From Cydia pomonella (taxonomy: Eukaryota; Arthropoda; Insecta; Lepidoptera; Tortricidae): DNA of 64,000 bases. Location of the stretch: positions 8,122,001-8,186,000 of the forward strand of contig NC_084729.1 in assembly GCF_033807575.1 (NCBI RefSeq), written 5' to 3'. Made by a program: the position numbers and the translations under genes. Numbering within the stretch: position 1 is the first letter of the stretch; each line of letters starts with the position of its first letter. Below, one piece after another: positions 50,893-62,110 of the stretch. Below the pieces are notes generated by a model. The model did no database searches. It worked only from the letters and a program-made list of their open reading frames with translations, and was not told where the DNA came from.

Positions 50893-51807
50893 ACATAGTT
50901 ATGTTTAGATGTCACTGAAGTCTATTCAGGTATATAATTACAGCGCAACTTCTTTTCCAGCCGCCTGAGATAAGTCGTAACATAAACCTTTACCGAGTTT
51001 ATCAGCCTGGTTAAACTAAAAACCTAGGCAAAGAGGATCGATACCATAAACCCTAGCTTACAGGCAGCAATTACCATATTTCATTTTTAATGAACCCGCC
51101 GCAACCGATACTTATGTTTCAATATGCAGGCACGAACTGTGGTTAAAAAGTTGTGAAAACATGGTGACGACTGGTATGACTTTGGACACGACAGTTGTTG
51201 CATTTATTTTTCATTTCTCATGCTCTGAAAGTGGGTAGTTGCTGTTCTGAAAAGTGTGCAGAAAATTATACGTTTCTGCACTTTACCAAAGAGAATTAAG
51301 GAATGGAACGAAACTCTATTTTCAACTCCTACGCTTACTCTGGTTATAATATTAGCTGAAAAACGTTGAGCATTAGACTTTTTGTTTGCCGCGACATCTA
51401 TTGTCGAGTAGCAATACTGAGAGTTCCGCTACTTGACGCTAGATGTAGACTACGAAAATAATAGTATTTTTGGTAACAAAACCGTTGTATGGAGTGAGCA
51501 CTCTTGGTCTTCATAATTCTCTTCGACTTTACTTTCCCAGTACGCTTTTTTCTTTTATATTATGATAAACAATTAAGATTAAATATTAAACGGATTTGTC
51601 ATCCAATTTCCATTCTGATATTTAACTTCCCATTCCATAAATTACGATACTTTTACATAATTGTTAATTGAAAGAGCCCTCAAGAAACTACACGACTACA
51701 AGTTTAAAAGTGACGTTTTTTTTATAAACACATGTAGGTATTTTTTCTTTCCTCGTATTCGAAATGAAAAGTAGAGTGTTTAACTCGGGTGAACGGTACT
51801 ATTTTAC
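50893..51807. other. Intergenic; one hairpin repeat
   Basis: At 51394-51452, GCGACATCTATTGTCGAGTA pairs imperfectly with TACTTGACGCTAGATGTAGA, a small fold-back repeat. Nothing else was recognised. Confidence 0.45.
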
Positions 51808-52060
51808 CCCCCGACGCAAATAGAGGGGTATTTTATATGTTTGACGCCAATGTCTGTCTACCTGTCTGTCTGTGGCATCGTAGCTCTCCAACGGATGGAC
51901 CGATTTCGATGCAGTTTTTTTTACGTGAAAGTTAGTTTTACTTGCGGTTGTTCTTATTGTTAAACTATGTTTGATAGAAATCGATCCAGCCGTTTGAAGA
52001 GTATCGGCTGCTTTCCAAAATGACGTAAGGCATAAAATGTATGTATTTAGGTGTCCTTAC
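51808..52060 (+). repeat. Interspersed repeat with TGTCTGTC run
   Basis: CCCCGACGCAAATAGAGGGG, CTGTCTGTCTGTGGCATCGT, AGCTCTCCAACGGATGGACC and GATTTCGATGCAGTTTTTTT. I associate the layout with a lepidopteran non-autonomous repeat. There is no second local copy. Confidence 0.5.
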
Positions 52061-52504
52061 CTCCGATTGAACCCATTTATGAGATAACACCCTTGTAACT
52101 CAGCCCTAATTAAGTGAATTTATCAACCAGTAGCGCCATCTATCGCGCCACTCCAGTACTAATGTCGCCTGGTTGCTAGCGCTCGGCTGCTTACTGTAAT
52201 GTGGTACGGAAACTGTAAATATTCTGCCCAATCCTAAAAGCGACTAATTGTATGTACGCTTAAAGCAAAAGAAGTAAATAAATGGTGCAAAGTTGCAAGT
52301 TAACATTCACTGGGTTCAACCATGTGCATATCTACCATCTCGCATGCAACCGACCGAACGGTTAAACTAGTACGAGTAGTGATGTGCCAAACGTATGTTA
52401 CCGATTCTATTGCACCACCTAAATTCAGGGATAAGAGAGGGTAGACTAGTATTAGACTTTGTCGTTTTATAAGGACCAACAGTATCCTTTTTTTGGGGTC
52501 CGTA

Positions 52505-52960
52505 CCTTTATTTTTTTTATTAAAAATTGATCGGCGATTGGCTCTAGTCACACCTGATGGAAAGTGAAGACAGGGCCTAAGATGGAGCTCACCGGTTCAG
52601 TAGTAGCCTATTCACTCTTGCTTTAAAGAGACCGAGGTCATATTTATCAGGGAATACAGATGGCGGGAGCGCATTCCATTCTTTAGCTGTCCGTAACAAA
52701 AAAGAGGAGGCAAACCGTTTAGTGCGAACAAATGGAATGTTTACCACGAACGGCTGCATTCGCTCCCCACGCCTGGATATCCGATGATGGAAAGGGGAAG
52801 GTGGGATCAGATCGTGCAGTTCCTGTGCGCACTCCCCGAAATGTATCCGATAGAACACCGATAGGTTAGCGACTCGACGGCGATGCTCAAGGCTCTGTAA
52901 TTTTGACTTGATAGGTGGGCATCGCCAAAAAGTCTATGAGCCCGGCGCTTTATCGAGTCC
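52505..52960 (-). pseudogene. Jockey-like LINE ORF2 C-terminus and 3' UTR
   Basis: On the minus strand: LQSLEHRRRVANLSVFYRIH, FGECAQELHDLIPPSPFHHR, RTKRFASSFLLRTAKEWNAL and PPSVFPDKYDLGLFKARVNR, with a stop at 52589. A frameshift near 52900 separates an upstream piece (RAHRLFGDAHLS). The 3' UTR contains CACTTTCCATCAGGTGTGAC and ends TAATAAAAAAAATAAAGG. The LExRRxVAxLxVFYRIxxGEC motif is diagnostic of jockey-type polyproteins. The catalytic part is missing. Confidence 0.85.
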
Positions 52961-52964
52961 AACG

Positions 52965-53412
52965 AGTATCGAGACCTCGAAAGGAAAAAACGGATCCCTT
53001 ATATAATCACTTTGTTGTCAGTCCGTCCGTCTGTCTGTCTGTCAAGACCCTTTTTCTCAGGAACGCGTGGAGGTATCAAGCTGGAATTTATATCAAATAC
53101 TCAGGTCTACCGTCGCTTGAAGCTGTGAAAAAAATCAAACTTCTAAGCCAATGCAATCTAAAGATACCTATAGCCGTTTATGCCGCAAATTTCCGCAAAT
53201 TTTCGACACTCGCAAGGGAAACAAAACTTACAGGGTTACTTCCCGTGAACACAGAATCTTTAAATTTGGTACGAAGCAACGTCTTATAGCACAGATAAAG
53301 GAAAAATTACGAAAACTGTAAATTTTTTGTTACATCATGTAATAATAATATATACCTACAGGTTTGTACGGAACCCTCGGTGCGGGAGTCCGACTCGCAC
53401 TTGGCCGGTATT
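52965..53412 (+). repeat. Rep-B-related repeat
   Basis: GGAAAAAACGGATCCCTTAT, CCGTCTGTCTGTCTGTC, CAAGACCCTTTTTCTCAGGA and GTACGGAACCCTCGGTGCGG / CTCGCACTTGGCCGG end. The internal sequence differs from the other copies, so it is another subfamily. The 124-codon frame across it lacks any motif. Confidence 0.7.
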
Positions 53413-53506
53413 TTCATACTACTTTGGTGGCAAACAAGCATACGGCCCGCCTGATGGTAAGCAGTCTCCGTAGCCCTTGTACGCCTGCAACTCCAGAGGA
53501 GTTTTT
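53413..53506 (-). mobile_element. Rep-A 3' UTR fragment
   Basis: GTGGCAAACAAGCATACGG through CAACTCCAGAGGAGT, broken off at a T-run. It directly follows the Rep-B-related repeat. Confidence 0.75.
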
Positions 53507-53794
53507 TTCAGGTTTTTGTGTTAAGGAAAAACAAACGCAGACAAATTTATACCAGTTTAGATGACTTACATGTACGAGTAATAGTCTAAGATTCTTTATA
53601 AGGAATATCTATTCGTATCTGTTATTTATTTGCGATAAGAAATAAATGATAGATAATATTCACATTCACACATTGCAAATAGGTTGCATAGTAAAACTGC
53701 GTACGGACGGTTTTTTTTAATTTGTTATTTAATCGTATGATATATCAAATGAAAGTTTATTTTATATATAATACACATATAAGCTTTGATTTGA

Positions 53795-54435
53795 TATTTA
53801 TTTATTTATTTATTTAAACTTTATTGCACAATACATGAAGAGTACAAATGGCGGACTTAATGCCAGAAGGCATTCTCTACCAGTCAACCATGAGCCAAAC
53901 CGAAAGATCCTAATTGGTGCAGGGTCAGAATACAGAGTAAAATGACAAAAAAAAAATCACAATATTACCTATATAAAATTATACGTACATAAATAATATG
54001 ATACATAAATATAAATACATACATATATAAATATATACCCATTGTGAAACATCATGAGGACGACCTTTGAACCTTGTCAAACAGATGCTTGCGCAACATG
54101 CGCTTGAAGGAGAATTTGTTCTGGGCTTGTCTCATAGAGAGAGGAAGATCATTCCACAGCCGGATTGCCTGAATGTTGAAGGAATTCGACATGAAACCTG
54201 TACGATGTCGAGGGACAATAAGTTGAAGGCTACGGGAGGTTCGGAGATCGATGCCGGGGCGCGGAGTAACAAATTTGAATTTGGAACGAAGGTAATCAGG
54301 GGCTGAAGGATTAAATAAAATTGTAAACAAAGTGCAGAGAATACGCAAGGATCGACGTTCACGAATAGGGAGCCAGTTAAGTTTTTTGCGATAAGCAGAT
54401 GATATATATATATATATCATACGATGAAATAACAA
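53795..54435 (-). pseudogene. CR1-like LINE C-terminus with (AAAT)n tail
   Basis: The minus-strand frame (54435 to 54052) contains LNWLPIRERRSLRILCTLFT, APDYLRSKFKF, RTSRSLQLIVPRHRTGFMSN and FNIQAIRLWNDLPLSMRQAQ. The xLxWLPIxxRxxxxxxxxxF...W.DLP layout is that of CR1-group C-termini. About 125 codons are open. The 3' end is GCAATAAAGTTTAAATAAAT then AAATAAATAAAT (53800-53830). 5'-truncated next to a (TA)n run at 54404-54418. Confidence 0.82.
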
Positions 54436-54805
54436 ATAAAAAAGTAAAAAAATATATAGTCATTACTAATTACTTAATACTTTCTTACAGCCTATTCGCT
54501 GTGTGTATGACGTGGGTGTCCGCCGGGCAGCTACGGGAGAGTTAACTTAACAGTAGACATGTCAAATAGTAATCAAAGTTTTATTTTGTTATCTAAGAAT
54601 TAGAATCTGTCAATCAAAAATGACAGTGGTAAGTGGACACAACATTGTTAGCTTTATTTTAGAGCGCACTATTCGCCAACAAACTGTCCACAGTTTGGCG
54701 AAAAAATATGTATACCTACCACTTAAGTTTTCTCTTGGGAAAAAAAAATGCGGGAATTTCAAATATTCCATGGAGGATTCACTGAACCTTCGCGTCTATT
54801 TTTAC
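54436..54805. other. Intergenic; LINE-B-like stem-loop
   Basis: At 54660-54705, AGAGCGCACTATTCGCCAAC then CAGTTTGGCGA echoes the stem in the LINE B 3' UTR, possibly an old 3' end of a related element. Nothing else was seen. Confidence 0.45.
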
Positions 54806-55050
54806 AAGCTTTTATTTAACTTGCAATGTAACTATGTATGTATTTGCGAGTGCAAATCTTACAAGTTAAATTTGACCCACTTCCCGGTTTCCGATGAAGC
54901 TGATAATTTGCATACATATGTAAGTCGGGTGACAATGCAATATTATGTTACCATCGAGCTGATCCGATGTTGAAGTACGTGGTCATAGGAACTCTATGAT
55001 AAAACAACGCAACCTTTTTGTGTTTGTGGTTTTTAGAATTGTCAGCGATA
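54806..55050 (+). repeat. Rep-X interspersed repeat, copy 2
   Basis: Same block order as 6354-6610 (AAGCTTTTATTTAACTTGCA start; CTTCCCGGTTTCCGATGAAG middle; TTTTTAGAATTGTCAGCGAT end). It is moderately diverged from copy 1. Confidence 0.75.
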
Positions 55051-55802
55051 AAAGCTTGTACGAAAAATTAATTTTTATCAAAAACACATTTTAAATTAGC
55101 ATACACATCTTTTGATAATTAGTTTGTCAGACTTTAAATTACAGCTTAGTGATGTGCATGAGTTCTTTACCGGTTTTGTTAATTAAAGGGAACGACACTA
55201 ACACGTTTACTCACATCACTAACCTCAGGGTTCAAATTAAAGTCACGTCCGCCATTTTACTTATAATTTCAAATCCACCAACGATTGTATGAATAAGTAA
55301 AATGGTGGTTCAGGTTAAAACACTTTTTTAAATTAGTTCAGTTCGTTAGTAGAGGGAAGTAGCGTGTTTCGAGCGCATTTAATGTCTTCTTTTACTTAAA
55401 TTAAATACATACTCGGATTTTAGAATGCTGAGTGTAATTTACAGATATACATAAAATATACACATGAGCTAAAGGTCGCTTACGCGCGTTTTATGGGCCA
55501 TTTTATTGAAAGTTGTATGGTCAAGGAATTTATGTATGCATGTCTCTTTATAGCACATAAACAGGTTAACATAAAACAGATAAAACAAAACAAAAAGACG
55601 TTATGTACAAAGGCGAACGTATCCTTAAAAGGGATCTCTTCCAGCTAACCGCTAACACCGATATAATTTGTAATTTATTTTTCTAACATTTTTTCAATTT
55701 TAAATGATATTATTTTATATTTTTTTTTACTTCCAATTAAAAAAAAAGAGATGCGTATATATTTAGAACAATGAGACTGACTTTTAAGCGCGTACTATAG
55801 AA
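55051..55802. other. Intergenic, nothing recognised
   Basis: Contains GTCCGCCATTTTACTTATAA and its near inverse TAAGTAAAATGGTGGTTCAG (55248-55308), a small imperfect fold-back. No gene. Confidence 0.4.
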
Positions 55803-56460
55803 ATATTCGGTAAATATTCGGTCGGTCGGGTCGGTATATTGACGACCGGTTTGGCCTAGTGGATAGTGACCCTGCCTACGAAGCTGATGGTCCCGGGTTC
55901 AAATCCTGGTAAGGGCATGTATTTGTGTGATGAGATATTTGTTCCTGAGTATTTAAGTATTTATAAGTATTTATATATTATATATATCGTTGTCTAAGTA
56001 CCCTCAACACAAGCCTTATTGAGCTTACTGTGGGACTTGGTCAATTTGTGTAATAATGTCCTATAATATTTATTTATTTATTTATATTCGGTATTCGGCC
56101 GACTGTCGGCTACTTTTTCCCGAATGTCGAATATCTGTTGCACCTACCTAAAATGAAAATTACACATTAGAAATAACAGAAAACCACTATATTGAACACG
56201 TATTCCTGGAAAGTTGTTAAATACAAAATATCAGTTTTTTGAGCATTTGTTGATTATTAATAATTTAGTAAAATATTATGAATCTAATTTGATTGACTCT
56301 AATCACTGATTCTGAGCAACAAAAAAAATCTTAGTAAACATTGTGCGTTATTGGCGAACAGTTTTCATAATTAATGTGACTTAAAATGTTCGCATACTGT
56401 ACCGAATATTCGGCGCTTCGGCCGGGAGAGAGGCCGAATATTGGGTATTCGGCCAAAACC
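55803..56460. mobile_element. Old CCGAATA-rich MITE split by SINE-1
   Basis: TATTCGGTAAATATTCGGTC at the left and CCGAATATTCGGCGC / GGCCGAATATTGGGTATTCGG at the right carry the same heptamer clusters as 35290-35811. The terminal 17-mer is not intact (GTCGAATATCTGTTGCACCT internally). A SINE-1 sits at 55842-56087. Confidence 0.65.
55842..56087 (+). mobile_element. SINE-1 copy, complete, sense orientation
   Basis: This is the reference copy. A box TGGCCTAGTGG at 55853-55863 and B box GGTTCAAATCC at 55896-55906 are 33 nt apart, suitable for RNA polymerase III. The body ends TGTCCTATAATATTTATTTA with ATTT repeats. The anticodon region is not tRNA-like enough to call a functional gene. Confidence 0.9.
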
Positions 56461-56772
56461 ACTAATCAGGGCACACTTCGATTTAGTTATGATTTATCGA
56501 TTAATTCTTGTTTTTTTACTTGAAACGGTAAAACCCGTTTTGCCGCATACGACCTTATAGGATAAGCTAGCGCAAAGGCATATTCACTACGCGCGAAGTA
56601 TCGGGATGAGCGCGGGTTTCGGCAAGCAAGCAAGTACCGCATTTTTAGATTTCATTGTTTAACGACGCGTCACCTTAAGCGACTAAAGTTAAATAAAATT
56701 CCTTTTGCATTTCCTTAATTTTAGATACTCTTCCTAATCCTGATCTGGAAAAATGCCGAGATCTAAGAGTTT

Positions 56773-57066
56773 GTGGCTGAGCCCAATATCATCGGCGTAA
56801 CTAAATCCCACAGACTTCGCTGGCTCGGTCACCTACTCAGAATGGGGGAGGATCGCGTAGTCAAGGAAGCGTACTTGGGGCGACCAACCGGCCGTCGACC
56901 CATGGGGCGCCCCAGGTACCGCTGGTGTGATGTCGTGGAGGCGGACCTGCGTCGGCTGTATGCCAATTTATGGCAGGAAACCGCGCTGGATCGGGACAGG
57001 TGGCGTTTTCTCGTTTCGGAGGCCAAGATTCTTTTTGGATCGCTGAGCCAAAGCAGTTAGTTAGTT
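56773..57066 (+). pseudogene. RTE-like LINE C-terminus, open for 95 codons
   Basis: It reads SHRLRWLGHLLRMGEDRVVK, GRPTGRRPMGRPRYRWCDVV, EADLRRLYANLWQETALDRD and RWRFLVSEAKILFGSLSQSS, with a stop at 57058-57060 and TTAGTTAGTT tail. The RLRWxGHxxRM...GRPxxRWxD...DRxxWRxxxxEA signature is typical of RTE-like polyprotein ends. Family members: 36534, 36641 and 57559 (minus). Confidence 0.82.
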
Positions 57067-57558
57067 CTAATCCTGAATACAAATACAAGTAGACGGAGGT
57101 ACAATCGATCTAGACATATAGGTTTTTTAACAAAATTATACTCCGAAGTATTTAGGTTTTAGGGCATCTTAATGGAATGAAAAGATGTATTACTTTGATA
57201 CGAATACTCGTCTAGACGGTTTCTTAATATAGTTCGATCGATTATTTTACATTTGTTTGATCCCTATTCTTGGGAAAATTGAAGAAAAACAATTAATTTT
57301 CTTTATACTTTACAAACGAATTTGTTTTTATTTACGGGCATTTTTGCAAATGAAAATGTTTATTTGGGGGTAGTAGATGAATATATGCATCTGTGTCAGG
57401 AAACCCCGCTCTTCCGTTTGAGGTTTACAATAAAATAAAATAAAAATAAAATAAAATATAATATTTGATTAAATGTTACTATCTTCAGCCCGCAAGCGTG
57501 GTTTGCGTGGTATGATGATCATTGCTAAAAACTATCCTAACTAACTAACTATAACTAA
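57061..57558. other. Intergenic with an (AAAAT)n microsatellite
   Basis: AATAAAATAAAATAAAAATA at 57428-57468 may be a retroelement tail (GAGGTTTACAATAAAATAAA). Nothing else was recognised. Confidence 0.4.
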
Positions 57559-57652
57559 CTATTGTGGCGCAGTGATCCAAAGAGGGTCTTGGCCTCCAAA
57601 ACGAGAGAACGCCACCTGTCCCGATCCTGTGCCACTTCCTGCCAGTTATAGT
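57559..57652 (-). pseudogene. RTE-like LINE last codons, minus strand
   Basis: On the minus strand: WQEVAQDRDRWRSLVLEAKT then LFGSLRHNS, a stop and a (TTAG)n-type tail (ACTAACTAACTA at 57537-57550 on the plus strand). Confidence 0.75.
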
Positions 57653-57716
57653 TAAAAACTATCCTGTTAAATGAAATTAATTTGAATAAAATAAAATTAA
57701 TAAAAATAAATCTAAA

Positions 57717-57965
57717 TTAAAATATATCTAAATAAGACCCCCGCGGCATTGTGTCAAAGATGCTGGCAGCATTCCCTCGCTGAATGGCAATACTTATGCG
57801 CTTCGAGAGAAAGCTGCCAGCTCTCTGGTCACCAGTAGTATCAATCAGCTTTTTGCTTAGTTCCTTAAATAGAACGTGTGCGCTTGGACCCCACGGCTCC
57901 AGGGTTGCGACACCAAATGCTACAAAGTGGAAGCTGGCTGGAAGTTTGAAAAGAGAATCTATAAT
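57717..57965 (-). pseudogene. LINE ORF2 C-terminus, open for 83 codons
   Basis: On the minus strand: LFKLPASFHFVAFGVATLEP, WGPSAHVLFKELSKKLIDTT, GDQRAGSFLSKRISIAIQRG and NAASIFDTMPRGS, then a stop at 57717-57719. It is the longest local copy of the IQRGNAA family and places the TGDxRAGxFLxxRIxIAIQRGNAA block at the very end of the protein. No internal stop in this part. Confidence 0.8.
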
Positions 57966-57971
57966 TTCTTA

Positions 57972-58197
57972 AAACAAGTGCGAGTCGTACTCGCCCACCG
58001 AGAGTTCCGTACTTTTTAGTATTTGTTGTTATAGCGGCAACAGAAATACATCATCTGTGAAAATTTCAACTGTCTAGCTATCACGGTTCATGAGATACAG
58101 CCTGGTGATAAACGGACGGACGGACGGACGGGCGCACGGACAGCGGAGTCTTAGTAATAGGGTCCTGTTTTACCCAAAGGTACGGAACCCTAAAAAA
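57972..58197 (+). repeat. Rep-B short copy 1 of a tandem pair
   Basis: GTGCGAGTCGTACTCGCCC start, GTTATAGCGGCAACAGAAAT core, GACGGACGGACGG run and TTTACCCAAAGGTACGGAAC / CCTAAAAAACC end. Confidence 0.8.
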
Positions 58198-58440
58198 CCG
58201 GGCAAGTGCGAGTCGGACTCGCGCACGAAGGGTTCCTTACCATTATTTATAAAAACGGCAAAAAAAAATATGTTTGTTGTATGGGAGCCCCTTAAATATT
58301 TATTTTATTAAGTTTTTAGTATTTCTTGTTATAGCGGCAACAGAAATACATAATCTGTCATATCATTGTTCACGAGATACAGCCTGGTGACAGACGGACG
58401 GACGGACAGCGAAGTCTCAGTAATAATAAACTTTTAGTCA
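58198..58440 (+). repeat. Rep-B short copy 2 of a tandem pair
   Basis: It starts at once after copy 1 (GGGCAAGTGCGAGTCGGACT) with the longer TTGTTGTATGGGAGCCCC insert. Its right end is truncated after GACAGCGAAGTCTCAGTAAT. Confidence 0.8.
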
Positions 58441-58589
58441 CTAATCACAACTTTTTTCAATGGCGGGAACTTGTGTATTGCGTTTTTGTAAGTTTTTTCT
58501 TTTCTTATTTTTAGAAAAAGAAAACCAAAGGCATGAGAAATGTTGTTTATCCCATTATCATAAGATACATTAATAAACTATCTAATACG

Positions 58590-59000
58590 ATACAATTTTT
58601 TTTATGTTAGTCAGCAAACGAGCAGACGAGCCGCCTGATGGGAAGCGGTCATCGTCGCCCACGGACATAAGCAACACCATAGGAGCCACTTAAGCGTTGC
58701 CCTTAAGAACCCTACCCGCTTCTTGAAGAATCCCATGTCGTAGCGCAAAGGAAATACCTCAGGAGGCAACTCATTCCACATTCCGCACGTAGGAAGAAAC
58801 GAGCGAGATGCCCGCTTATTCTTGGTGTGCCATGTATCTAAGAAGTGAGGATGAGCTTTGCTCCTTTGGCGGGAGGTGCGGTGATAAAAAAACGTGACAA
58901 TGGCACCAAATCAAAAAGTTCTTCGGAGCATTCCCCTTTGTACAGACGGTAGAACATGCAAAGAGAGCCAACGTCTCTCCGAAGACTAAGAGATTGGGTT
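58590..59000 (-). pseudogene. Jockey-like LINE ORF2 C-terminus, frameshifted
   Basis: On the minus strand: LRRDVGSLCMFYRLYKGECS EELFDLVPLSRF in one frame, then HTKNKRASRSFLPTCGMWNE LPPEVFPLRYDMGFFKKRV in another. The region ends in a UTR with CTTCCCATCAGGCGGCTCG and TAACATAAAAAAAATTG. It is the same motif series as 52505-52960 but a different family. It has at least one frameshift, near 58870. Confidence 0.75.
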
Positions 59001-59394
59001 ATTTATTTTGATAGGATAGGTTGATGAAAAAAAAGGCACAAGAAACAACACCCCTGATGTACCTTGGACATGTCCCGTTGTACCTTGGATATGATAAGTT
59101 TAATTACTAAAGTTATAATATAACTATAGAAATAGTATTAATACAATGTATAGTACGATGAACTTTATCGACAAATCACCAAAGTTTTTCTCAACCATTT
59201 AAACAATGCTTTCTATTTAAGCTTTATTGAGTCAAACACGACTGCCCTTGGTTAATGTACCATTTCCAACAAACATTCGATAGCTTATGAAAATTATGAA
59301 TTAGGGTATAAATTTCAAGCATGAATGTCACAAACAATTGTATACAATTACCCGAGAATTAATAATAATAATAAAATGACTACAAAAAAACTAC
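59001..59394. other. Unassigned; possible TIR near 59074
   Basis: TGTCCCGTTGTACCTTGG at 59071-59088 is mirrored by CCAAGGTACAACCG at 59798-59811. These may be the ends of a 740-bp element that hosts the LINE tail at 59395. The TIR is short and no duplication is seen. Confidence 0.35.
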
Positions 59395-59590
59395 TTCTTG
59401 CCAAATCGTGTAGTAAATGTGTGGAACTCTCTACCAGAAACTGTTGTTAGTGCACCGTCAGTGAACTCTTTCAAAAATAGACTAGATACACATTTTAGAA
59501 CATTAAAAAGTGCTAAATAAACACACGTGCTGCGATATACACGCATCAGCTCCAAGAGCTGCTAGTGTATCAAATAAAATAATAAATAGA
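59395..59590 (+). pseudogene. CR1-like LINE C-terminus
   Basis: The frame reads FLPNRVVNVWNSLPETVVSA then PSVNSFKNRLDTHF and stops at 59518-59520. RVxxxWNSLPxxVVxAxSVNxFKxxLD is a typical CR1-type ending. The 3' UTR is about 65 bp to CAAATAAAATAATAAATAG. Confidence 0.78.
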
Positions 59591-60257
59591 AAAATTTACC
59601 TTTTCCACATTATTTTTTCGGAAAAGATGTCTTTGACCTGAACGTTTTTTAAAGTTAAATAAAAGTACAGGATATCAACTAAAAGTTGGCATCAAAATGA
59701 TAGCGCTAGTTAAAATATTTCACAAGTTACACGAGTCCAAATAAGACCTTTATAAAATAACCGTAAATATCGCCAACTGTCCGAGGTAAAACTAGGCCCA
59801 AGGTACAACCGTTTCCCCTAACCTTTAATCAACATATTCACATTTCACATGTTAATTAAAGGCCACGCTATAATTATTAATTAACTAACGGAAATAAAGC
59901 GGACATAAAATCTATTCGACATTCACGTATTGATTTGACATTTGTTCGACATTTGGCGCTGTTTCGCTATTACCCTAGAGAACGATTCGAACTTTCAAAT
60001 TGATGTCAATTTGATTTTATTTTGTTTGGTATTTGCTCATGGCGTGGCTAGATTTGCTTCACTCTATGTAGATACATCAAGGTCAGTCCAGACGGGGACA
60101 AATTTCGGCCAATCTGATTAAATTCTCTGATCAGATCAGGTGGTGTGGACGCGAAAATGAAGTTAGCTCGCCATCTAACTTGATTCAATTTCGAGATTTT
60201 GACCGATGAAATGGAGATGCGGACGCAAGAATGCTAATTTATCAGAATCTATATTAG
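59591..60257. other. Intergenic, nothing recognised
   Basis: No supported frame. Confidence 0.35.
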
Positions 60258-60693
60258 TAGATGAGCAAAAAAGACGAGAATTCCTTGTTCGTATGTGAGC
60301 GTAAAATACTAAGATGCATTTTCGGAGTTGTGATGGAGGATGAGAGATGGCGAACGCGTTATAACCACGAGCTATACCAATTTTACAATGAGCCTAACGT
60401 CATAAAGACCATAAAGATGGACGCCTGCGATGGGCAAGGCACGTGTTACGGATGGACGAGGCCAGAGTACCCAAACGCCATCTAGAGTGCCGACCGGAGA
60501 GCCGTAGAGGTAAGAGCAGGTCCAAGCTCAGTAGGTTGGACGACGTATACCAGGATATCGGGACCGTAGGAGTGACAAATTGGAAAAGGAAAGCCACGAA
60601 TAGATTGGACTGGGAGATAACGCGCAGTCTACGTTTTTACGGCTCGTATCGTAAGATCAGGCAAATCGTAATGTTCCTGTATAATCGAATTTA
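60258..60693 (+). pseudogene. RTE-like LINE ORF2 C-terminus, one frameshift
   Basis: First frame (to about 60420): VCERKILRCIFGVVMEDERW, RTRYNHELYQFYNEP. Second frame: LRMDEARVPKRHLECRPESR, LSRLDDVYQDIGTVGVTNWK and RKATNRLDWE, with a stop at 60692-60694. The ERKILRxIFGxxxExxxWRxRxNxELYxxY motif directly after the RT is highly characteristic of this LINE group. About 145 codons. It is dead because of the shift and the missing RT core. Confidence 0.8.
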
Positions 60694-61142
60694 AAGTGTC
60701 GTTGGACATACTAACATTAAACTAACTTTACGGTTTACACAGGCGAAATCGTTTAGTCTGTTAGGTCTCCTTTCTTAAGCACTATCAGTTCGAGCAGTGT
60801 TCACGACGGCCGTGCTACGCGTACTGCTGCGCGCCGCGTCGCATGCTGCGCGAGGGCTGAGAGAACCGGTTGGAGGAGGTCTTGCGCTGTTATTGTAGGC
60901 GGGCATAGTGGTGTGTTTGGGTTTGGGTCACTTAACACTTTTAGCTAAAACACGTGAGTGTCAATCGTAAAATTAGTTTAATGTTCCTGTATAATCACAT
61001 TAAACCAGATGCCCGAAGGGAAAACTGTCTCAAGGAACGATACAAAGATTTTCACGTTTCACGATATGCTTGATCTTACGATCGGTCGCCGACATCAATA
61101 ACAAATATAATTATAACAGATTTGTAAAGTTCGAATGCTGCC
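60694..61142. other. Intergenic with a GC-rich block
   Basis: Positions 60800-60905 are CpG-rich (TGCTACGCGTACTGCTGCGC) and include GAGAACCGGTTGG. There is no frame or repeat match; origin unknown. Confidence 0.4.
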
Positions 61143-61760
61143 CTAGGATACAAGATACAAGAAATTTATTGGTAAAAGTCAATGTTTTACAGGTCGTTTT
61201 GAGTTAGGTACATATTCAACTAATACTAGTAGGTACACAGCATTTTTTGGATAAATGTCACTTATTATAAAATAAAAAATATGTTTAAAGCAGAACAAAT
61301 ACATAATCAGCATTCAATAGGTCGCATATGTCTTTCAAGTCGTCATGTTATTTATAAGGTAAAAAATTAAAAACGTGTTTATATATAAATTACCTACTTA
61401 GGGTTAGTACACGATTCAACAAATTCGTCGACGCTGTAGCATGCTAAGTCAGTTAACATTGCTTTAAGATTTTGGTCAAACTTTTTATTCGTTAGTGCTA
61501 GTTTTATTTCCTCAGGTAGCAAGTTATACAATTTTACGCCTAAGATCCCAAGTGACTTTCGGGCCCTTGCGAGCCTGCACCGCGGGACGATTAACCGGTT
61601 AATTCTACGGGCCTGCGAATGGGTAGCGTATTGATCCACGTTAGCTCTAACATACTTACATGCGCTTAATATGTAAACACTCGGAAGAGTGAGAATCTTA
61701 TACTCTTTAAATAAACTTTTTGCGGGATGATCATATGACTTTAGGTGCTGACATTTCGTT
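61143..61760 (-). pseudogene. CR1-like LINE C-terminus with TTGTATC tail
   Basis: On the minus strand the frame runs from about 61755 to a stop at 61394: SYDHPAKSLFKEYKILTLPS, VYILSACKYVRANVDQYATH, RARKSLGILGVKLYNLLPEE and LACYSVDEFVES. The UTR ends ACCAATAAATTTCTTGTATC then TTGTATCC, the short tandem 3' end used by CR1-like elements. It is open for about 120 codons with no stop seen. The RT core is missing. Confidence 0.83.
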
Positions 61761-62110
61761 TATTAAGTCTGGGTTTTATGGAGTAATAAAAGAGCCGACT
61801 ATGAAACAAGGGGGTTATGGGTTTGCCATTGAATCCTTTTAGTACCATTGTTAGTTAATAAAAATAACATCTCAATATGTAGTCGTCATATTTCACAATG
61901 TTCAAGTTTTGGATGGCTAATTAACAAATAAACTAACTGCCAGATAAAACTTCCTGCAAAACTTAGCACTTTATCTACCAGTTAAGGTTATTTGAAGATT
62001 GTGATGCCAACGATGACTTTATTTGTCGGATAAGTGGCAAGTAGATTATTCAGGACTTTAATTGGACATTGTGAAACAGGCCCTGATTGTTCTATAATTT
62101 TATGAACAGC
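61761..62110. other. Intergenic, nothing recognised
   Basis: Unique-looking flank of the 99-bp array. Confidence 0.35.

Noticed and set aside
52915..53289. A 124-codon open frame
   Set aside because: It crosses a LINE fragment and a GTCTGTC-run repeat; the amino-acid sequence has no motif and the start lies in a different repeat from the end.
55853..55915. A tRNA gene (A and B boxes present)
   Set aside because: The sequence is the head of a SINE repeated at least six times in the window, with a long body and ATTT tail, and the cloverleaf is not well formed.
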